From the NCBI GenBank assembly GCA_947452295.1, contig CANGCK010000026.1, positions 1 to 45,905 on the forward strand: DNA of 45,905 nucleotides, in the 5' to 3' direction. Shown piece by piece: positions 41,838 through 45,905 of the stretch. The position numbers were made by a program, and so were the translations under genes. Each line of letters begins with the position of its first letter. The first letter of the stretch is position 1. Below the pieces are notes generated by a model, which ran no database searches, was not told the DNA's origin, and saw only the letters and a list, made by a program, of their open reading frames with translations. This DNA is from Sphingobacteriia bacterium (lineage in GTDB: Bacteria > Bacteroidota > Bacteroidia > Chitinophagales > Chitinophagaceae).

Positions 41838-42292
41838 TAATATCCCAGATTAAGTTTTTGGGCTTGCTTTGCCAACAATGTTAAATTTTTCTCTTTAATC
41901 TGCTGTGTTTTAGCCTCATAAGCCAATAAATCTTTAACCTTGATTCTTCTATGAGAACCTACTTTTTTATAAGGCATCTTTCCTTTTTCGAGTAATTGAA
42001 CAAAGTGAGGTCGTGATACATTCAAAAAATCTGCTGCCTGCTGTGTTGTTAGGTATTCATTTGAAGGGATTAACTTTACTGATTTACCTTTAGCCATATT
42101 GGCTAATATTTCATATAAAAGCGAAACCGCTTTTTTTGGAATTGCAACGGCATCAATATTGTTTTGAATACTAATTTTAACTTGGCCTACATTCTTCTTC
42201 AGATTTCGATTGGCCTTAGTTTCTAAAACATCTATGCAATTTTGAGCCATTTTTTGTTCTGCCCTACTTGGCAGATCTACCAACACTTCCAT
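41837..42292 (-). CDS. Helix-turn-helix protein, probable antitoxin of the PIN pair
   Basis: This 151-residue protein has an N-terminal helical part of ~75 residues. It is followed by an excisionase/MerR-like DNA-binding domain: YLTTQQAADFLNVSRPHFVQLLEKGKMPYKKVGSHRRIKVKDLLAYE (about 84-130). Proteins with this layout occur next to PIN-domain genes, where they act as antitoxin and autoregulator. It is first in the two-gene unit. A bidirectional terminator lies upstream, between it and the TPR gene. No operator was identified. An alternative reading as a phage excisionase is unlikely, since no integrase is nearby. Confidence 0.78.
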   Translation of the reverse strand: MEVLVDLPSRAEQKMAQNCIDVLETKANRNLKKNVGQVKISIQNNIDAVAIPKKAVSLLYEILANMAKGKSVKLIPSNEYLTTQQAADFLNVSRPHFVQLLEKGKMPYKKVGSHRRIKVKDLLAYEAKTQQIKEKNLTLLAKQAQKLNLGY

Positions 42293-42358
42293 TTTATTAG
42301 TATTTTATGGATGTAAATATACATAAACGAAATAAACGAAACAATGATTGCTACATAA

Positions 42359-42393
42359 AAAAATCCACCTAGAATCATTTTAGGTGGATTTTT
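42359..42393. terminator. Bidirectional terminator between the TPR and HTH genes
   Basis: AAAAATCCACCTA (42359-42371) pairs with TAGGTGGATTTTT (42381-42393) around a nine-base loop. Runs of A on the left and T on the right give U-tracts on both strands. It mainly ends the TPR gene transcript (minus strand). Confidence 0.85.
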
Positions 42394-42404
42394 TTATTTA
42401 CTTT

Positions 42405-42440
42405 ATTTTTGAATTTTTACTTTTTACTTTTGAATTTTAA
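42405..42440. repeat. A-rich AAATTCAAAA-type tract, copy 3
   Basis: The minus strand reads TTAAAATTCAAAAGTAAAAA then GTAAAAATTCAAAA directly after the TPR gene stop and before the terminator. It resembles the tracts at 21957-21989 and 41199-41245. Confidence 0.5.
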
Positions 42441-43087
42441 CCCGGCATACGAGAAATATATTTCTCTACTTCTTTAATTTGATCGATTACTTGCTTGCTC
42501 TTTGGTTTGCATGCTTTTGCTTTTCTGAAAAAATCTCGCGCAGCACGGAACTCTCTCTTGTTCATAAAGATTTGACACATGCTAATATAAGCAACTGCCT
42601 CACTTTCTTTATCGGCAATACCCAAACGAATAGCAGCACGGATATAACTTTCTCCTTGCTTTAAATCGCCTTTCTGCATAGCCATCATACCCAACTGTAA
42701 CTTATTGGCTCCCTCTGCCTCCGGCATGGGTGCACCCAAAGATGAACTCTTCTTTAAATGTATTTCTGCACTATCAAAATCTTGCTTCATCATAGCCATA
42801 TTACCCTTGATGGTGTAATAAGTTGATCTTACTGGCTTGTACAACAAATTGGGATACCAAACTGTGTTTAAAATTCTTTCTACTTCTTCCATATCTCCTC
42901 TCTCCATTGGCTCTTGTATTAATCTCAACGGTCCAATGAAAAAATGACTGGCTAAGCCTATTACTGCTAAAAAATACAATATAAATGATGGCCAAAATCC
43001 ACTGGTTACATTTACAAAAATGGCCAATGCCAATGCTACCAAACTCAACCAAAACCTGTATTTAATAATGATATTGTAAAACTTCAT
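42437..43087 (-). CDS. TPR-repeat membrane protein
   Basis: This 216-residue protein has two adjacent transmembrane helices near the N-terminus (11-29 and 33-53). About five helical hairpins follow from ~62 onward. Units such as STYYTIKGNMAMMKQDFDSAEIHLKKSS (88-115) and NKLQLGMMAMQKGDLKQGESYIRAAI (128-153) fit the TPR pattern. TPR arrays bind peptides or partner proteins, and the partner is unknown. It is divergent from the amidohydrolase gene and is followed by a strong bidirectional terminator. Confidence 0.78.
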   Translation of the reverse strand: MKFYNIIIKYRFWLSLVALALAIFVNVTSGFWPSFILYFLAVIGLASHFFIGPLRLIQEPMERGDMEEVERILNTVWYPNLLYKPVRSTYYTIKGNMAMMKQDFDSAEIHLKKSSSLGAPMPEAEGANKLQLGMMAMQKGDLKQGESYIRAAIRLGIADKESEAVAYISMCQIFMNKREFRAARDFFRKAKACKPKSKQVIDQIKEVEKYISRMPG

Positions 43088-43203
43088 AATTCTATTTTGG
43101 ATTGCAAAGATAATGGGTTTTAATGGATAGGCAGATGTTGGAATGATTCAACTTAACAATTACTCGATCTGGTTGGCTATTTTTCTTAGCTTTAAGCTGC
43201 AAA

Positions 43204-44796
43204 ATGAACAAATCTGTTATGAGGAAACTCCTTTTTTTACCCATTTTTAGTCTGTTACTACAAGTATTAACTGCGCAGATCACCCCATCTCCCCTTAAAA
43301 AAGAAGGTGATGGCCCCTATAGCCAATTGATTTTAAGAGGCGTTACGGTTATTAATGGTACCGGATCTCCCGCTTATGGGCCGGTTGACTTAGTAATTGA
43401 GCAAAATAAAATTGTGCAAATTGCCAATATTGGTAATCCGGGTGTGCCGATCAATGAAAAAAGGAGGCCTGTATTAAAGGCTGGTGGCAAAGAAATCAAC
43501 TGTGCAGGTATGTATGTATTGCCCGGTTTAATTGATATGCACGGTCATATTGGTGGTACCGAACAAGGTACGCCTGCCGAATATGTGTTTAAATTATGGA
43601 TGGCTCATGGCATTACTTCTATTAGAGACCCATCGGCCGGGAATGGCTTAGAATGGGTATTGGACCATAAAAAGAAAAGTGCAGCGAATACCATTACTGC
43701 CCCTCGCATATTTGCTTACACCGCTTTTGGTATGGGTAGTAAAAACCCTATCGTAACTGCTGATCAGGCAAAAGCTTGGGTAAATGACAATGCTGCCAAA
43801 GGTGCTGATGGTATTAAGTTTTTTGGGGCTTCGCCCGAAGTGATGGACGCCGCTATCAGAGAAAATAAACGACTGGGATTGCGCAGTACTTGTCACCATG
43901 CGCAACTGGATGTTGCCCGTTGGAACGTAGTGAACTCCGCCAAAGCGGGTATGACTAGTATGGAACATTGGTATGGTTTACCGGAAGCACTTTTCGACAA
44001 TAAAACCATTCAAAACTACCCTGCCGACTACAACTACAACAACGAGCAGAACCGATTTGAAGAAGCCGGTAAACTTTGGGCTCAGGCTGCAGCACCGTAT
44101 AGTGAAAAATGGAATAAAGTAATGAATGAACTTATTGCGCTGGATTTTACCCTTGACCCTACTTTTAATATTTATGAAGCCAACCGTGATTTAATGCGTG
44201 CCCGCAGGGCTGAATGGCACGAAGACTATACCCTTCCTTCTCTTTGGAAGTTTTATGAGCCTAGCAGAATTTCTCATGGCTCCTACTGGCAAAGTTGGGG
44301 AACCGAACAAGAAATTATCTGGAAAAAGAATTACCAGCTGTGGATGACTTTTATTAACGAGTATAAGAACAGGGGTGGCAGGGTTACTGCCGGATCGGAC
44401 AATGGATTTATTTATCAGCTGTATGGCTTTGGATATATTAGAGAGCTGGAATTGTTGCGCGAAGCGGGTTTTCATCCGTTAGAGGTGATTCGTTCGGCTA
44501 CTTTATATGCAGCACAGGCATTGGGTGTGGAAAAAGAATTGGGCTCTATTGAAATTGGCAAACTGGCCGATTTGTGTGTGGTTGATGGTAATCCTTTGCA
44601 GAATTTACAGTTATTGTATGGTACCGGTGCAATAGAATTAAACGCCAATAATGAAGTGATTAGAATGGGCGGCGTAAGCTATACCATTAAAGATGGTATT
44701 GTGTACAACGCCAAAAAGCTATTGGCAGATGTAAAAAATATGGTTGACGAAGAGAAGAAAAAAACTGGCTGGCAATTGAAGCAGCCCGGTAAATAA
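43204..44796 (+). CDS. Exported amidohydrolase
   Basis: This 530-residue metal-dependent hydrolase of the amidohydrolase superfamily has a signal peptide at about 1-25. An in-frame ATG at 43219 is an alternative start, giving a shorter n-region. The TIM-barrel metal site includes His113 and His115 (GLIDMHGHIGG), Lys205 in GIKFFG, the His pair 231-232, His255 in MEHWYG, and the Asp in TAGSDNG (~398). The superfamily N-terminal beta sandwich reads LRGVTVINGTGSPAYGPVDLVIE. Substrates range from cyclic dipeptides to imidazolonepropionate-like compounds, so none is assigned here. The stop abuts the convergent VOC gene with no spacer. Confidence 0.88.
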   Translation: MNKSVMRKLLFLPIFSLLLQVLTAQITPSPLKKEGDGPYSQLILRGVTVINGTGSPAYGPVDLVIEQNKIVQIANIGNPGVPINEKRRPVLKAGGKEINCAGMYVLPGLIDMHGHIGGTEQGTPAEYVFKLWMAHGITSIRDPSAGNGLEWVLDHKKKSAANTITAPRIFAYTAFGMGSKNPIVTADQAKAWVNDNAAKGADGIKFFGASPEVMDAAIRENKRLGLRSTCHHAQLDVARWNVVNSAKAGMTSMEHWYGLPEALFDNKTIQNYPADYNYNNEQNRFEEAGKLWAQAAAPYSEKWNKVMNELIALDFTLDPTFNIYEANRDLMRARRAEWHEDYTLPSLWKFYEPSRISHGSYWQSWGTEQEIIWKKNYQLWMTFINEYKNRGGRVTAGSDNGFIYQLYGFGYIRELELLREAGFHPLEVIRSATLYAAQALGVEKELGSIEIGKLADLCVVDGNPLQNLQLLYGTGAIELNANNEVIRMGGVSYTIKDGIVYNAKKLLADVKNMVDEEKKKTGWQLKQPGK

Positions 44797-45249
44797 CTAT
44801 TCTTTCGCATCATTAATTTCTAGCCAGTACCCATCGGGGTCTTGCAGGTAAATTTGTTTTACCCCATCTACCCTATTGGTAATGGCATAAGGTGTGCCGG
44901 CCCAATCTTCCCAATGAACCCCATTGGCTTTAAGTACTGCTATTTGTTGCGTTACAGAGGACACGGTAAAGCATAGATGATGTGCTTTATCGTGTTCTTT
45001 TTTTTCTTTAGCCCCGCCAATTACGTGAAGAGCTGCTTTTGGTCCGATGGTGTACCAAACATGTAATCCGTCGTGGAATGGCTCGGGTATGGTATCTAAT
45101 CCAATTACAGTGGAGTAAAATTTAGCCGATTGTTGTATGTCTACCACTAACTGGGCAATATGGTTGATGGATACTTTGGGTTTGGACTGGGCATTTACCT
45201 TGGCAGTAAAAGCTATGGCGAGTATGAGCAGAAAGAAAAAGTGCTTCAT
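44797..45249 (-). CDS. Secreted VOC-fold (glyoxalase/dioxygenase-like) protein
   Basis: This 150-residue protein has a signal peptide ending VNAQ (1-21). It is followed by one vicinal-oxygen-chelate domain: ISINHIAQLVVDIQQSAKFYSTVIGL near 27-51, HHLCFTVSS, and the C-terminal IYLQDPDGYWLEINDA with the metal-ligand Glu. Histidine ligands are probably His31 and His91 or His92. Family members include lyases, isomerases and dioxygenases, so the reaction is open. A periplasmic location is unusual for VOC enzymes but common in Bacteroidota paralogs. It is convergent with the amidohydrolase gene, with no base between stops. Confidence 0.85.
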   Translation of the reverse strand: MKHFFFLLILAIAFTAKVNAQSKPKVSINHIAQLVVDIQQSAKFYSTVIGLDTIPEPFHDGLHVWYTIGPKAALHVIGGAKEKKEHDKAHHLCFTVSSVTQQIAVLKANGVHWEDWAGTPYAITNRVDGVKQIYLQDPDGYWLEINDAKE

Positions 45250-45362
45250 GTTAACTTATTTAAAATGAATCTTATTTGATTGTAATTAAAAATACATTGA
45301 ATAAACGTACCAATTTTGTTTATTTCATTTGTATTTATTGATGATGTAGTGCTTAAAACTAC

Positions 45363-45370
45363 TAATTTTG
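45363..45370 (+). promoter_or_regulatory. Promoter -7 element of the tRNA-Arg gene
   Basis: TAATTTTG is an exact TAnnTTTG element 24 bases before the tRNA 5' end. A TTG at 45338-45340 is three bases farther than the ideal -33 spacing. Confidence 0.6.
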
Positions 45371-45394
45371 CGGCAATCGGAAAAAAACCGGTGA

Positions 45395-45466
45395 GGTCTT
45401 GTAGTTCAATGGATAGAATAGAAGTTTCCTAAACTTTAGATCCCAGTTCGATCCTGGGCGAGACCA
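45395..45466 (+). tRNA. tRNA-Arg (anticodon CCT)
   Basis: A full cloverleaf can be drawn. The acceptor GGTCTTG/CGAGACC (45395-45401 with 45459-45465) has discriminator A at 45466. The D-arm is GTTC/GAAT. The anticodon stem GAAGT/ACTTT holds loop TTCCTAA, giving anticodon CCT at 45428-45430, which reads AGG. The T-arm is CCCAG-TTCGATC-CTGGG. CCA is not encoded. Confidence 0.95.
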
Positions 45467-45547
45467 CATTTTTAACAAGCTCCCTACTCAGTAATGTTTT
45501 TTCAGGACGAGTCAATTTGATTGAAGAGTTGAACTGAAAATTAATCC

Positions 45548-45580
45548 TTTAAACATATTATCGTAATCAATATGTTTAAA
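45548..45580. repeat. Perfect inverted repeat downstream of tRNA-Arg
   Basis: TTTAAACATATT (45548-45559) and AATATGTTTAAA (45569-45580) pair over 12 bp with a nine-base loop. No T-run follows, so a terminator role for the tRNA is uncertain. Confidence 0.55.
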
Positions 45581-45788
45581 AAATCAGAAGTATTGTAATA
45601 ACATAATTAAAATAAATGGCTTTTTGTATGCGCCTGCATAAGTCGAAATATCAACTTCAAAAATGTTTTGACATACAATAGTTATTTTGATTCTTTTATA
45701 ACTATCATCATACACTACTTATTCTAAATTATCTATTTTTTTTAAGATAAAGCTTCGCTGAGTTCAACTGATAAGTGCAATTTTTAAA

Positions 45789-45826
45789 CAAAAGGCAAAA
45801 AAGCTTTTGATAGCTTTTTGCCTTTT
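45789..45826. repeat. Hairpin upstream of the transposase start
   Basis: CAAAAGGCAAAAAAGCT (45789-45804 and following T) pairs with AGCTTTTTGCCTTTTG (45812-45826), with one bulged A. Its place ~30 bases before the transposase ATG suggests a terminator that blocks outside transcription into the insertion sequence, or part of the element end. Confidence 0.5.
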
Positions 45827-45854
45827 GACCAAGTAGTGCGACCTTTTGGTTACT

Positions 45855-45905
45855 ATGACAAAAAATTACACTCAACTTAGTTTGGTACAAAGATATCAGA
45901 TTGAA
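45855..45905 (+). mobile_element. Start of an IS30-family transposase gene (cut by window end)
   Basis: The last 51 bases are 17 open codons starting at an ATG and reading MTKNYTQLSLVQRYQIE. The pattern Y-x-x-L-[ST]-x-x-[QE]-R-Y-x-I-[ED] is the start of the N-terminal helix-turn-helix of IS30 transposases. With only 17 residues the family call rests on that short match. The catalytic DDE domain and the right end lie outside the window. Confidence 0.6.

Larger units (their letters stand above)
45467..45854. other. Intergenic region between tRNA-Arg and the transposase
   Basis: No gene is seen. It contains two inverted repeats, listed separately, and AT-rich sequence. The left end of an IS30-type element should lie somewhere in its last ~100 bases, but I cannot place the terminal inverted repeat because the right end is outside the window. 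Confidence 0.5.

Noticed and set aside
43291..43320. Possible repeat element inserted in frame in the amidohydrolase (TPSPLKKEGDGP)
   Set aside because: The segment is a plausible natural linker between the signal peptide and the conserved domain; no second copy is seen in the window.

Overview
The window is AT-rich and looks like a Bacteroidota chromosome, most likely Chitinophagaceae or a close relative. The evidence is the TAnnTTTG-type -7 promoter elements with weak Shine-Dalgarno sites, an alternative complex III (act) respiratory cluster, a futalosine-pathway menaquinone gene (mqnC), an ECF sigma/anti-sigma/outer-membrane-protein cassette, a DUF6787 gene, a CarboxypepD_reg-like TonB receptor and tandem M16 peptidase genes. 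The taxonomic placement is inference from gene content and cannot be made to genus.

Layout. Bases 1-743: 3'-truncated family 2 glycosyltransferase (minus). 0.9-3.2 kb: MarR regulator plus acyl-CoA dehydrogenase. 3.4-5.1 kb: N-acetylmuramoyl-L-alanine amidase convergent with an L,D-transpeptidase-like protein, both cell-wall enzymes. 5.5-7.9 kb (minus): ECF sigma factor, anti-sigma-like membrane protein with an internal duplication, and an outer-membrane beta-barrel protein, bounded downstream by a perfect 42-bp palindrome. 8.1-11.8 kb: mqnC, divergent from an active/inactive pair of M16 peptidases. 11.8-13.8 kb (minus): an arsenic cassette of ArsR, ArsM and a thioredoxin-type arsenate reductase-like protein, with two matching ArsR-type operators. 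13.8-14.7 kb: a gene-free zone full of repeats. 14.8-17.3 kb: PadR regulator translationally overlapped with a double-PspC membrane protein. 17.5-21.2 kb: gcvT, a small zinc-ribbon protein, a Fic protein, a GNAT acetyltransferase and a short Ssb.

The centre of the window (21.3-37.4 kb) is one uninterrupted minus-strand aerobic respiration cluster. In transcription order it is ActA, ActB, ActC, ActD, ActE, ActF, cytochrome c oxidase II and I, then after a hairpin ctaB (heme O synthase), two subunit III proteins and subunit IV, then after another hairpin an SCO-type copper chaperone and a DUF420 protein. Together these oxidise menaquinol through the alternative complex III and pass electrons to an A1-type heme-copper oxidase. 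The cluster also supplies heme O synthesis and CuA assembly functions. mqnC elsewhere in the window contributes to the menaquinone substrate.

The right part (37.5-45.9 kb) holds a DUF6787 protein, purN, a TonB-dependent receptor, a GNAT, an HTH-PIN toxin-antitoxin-like pair, a TPR membrane protein, an exported amidohydrolase, a VOC-fold protein and tRNA-Arg(CCT). The window ends in the first 17 codons of what looks like an IS30-family transposase. I found no phage, CRISPR array or complete mobile element. The most unusual items are a six-heme ActA, histidine-rich tails on several oxidase and act subunits, an EF-hand-like loop in the DUF420 protein, a Fic protein with an altered catalytic motif, the perfect palindrome, and the repeat zone downstream of the ars cassette.
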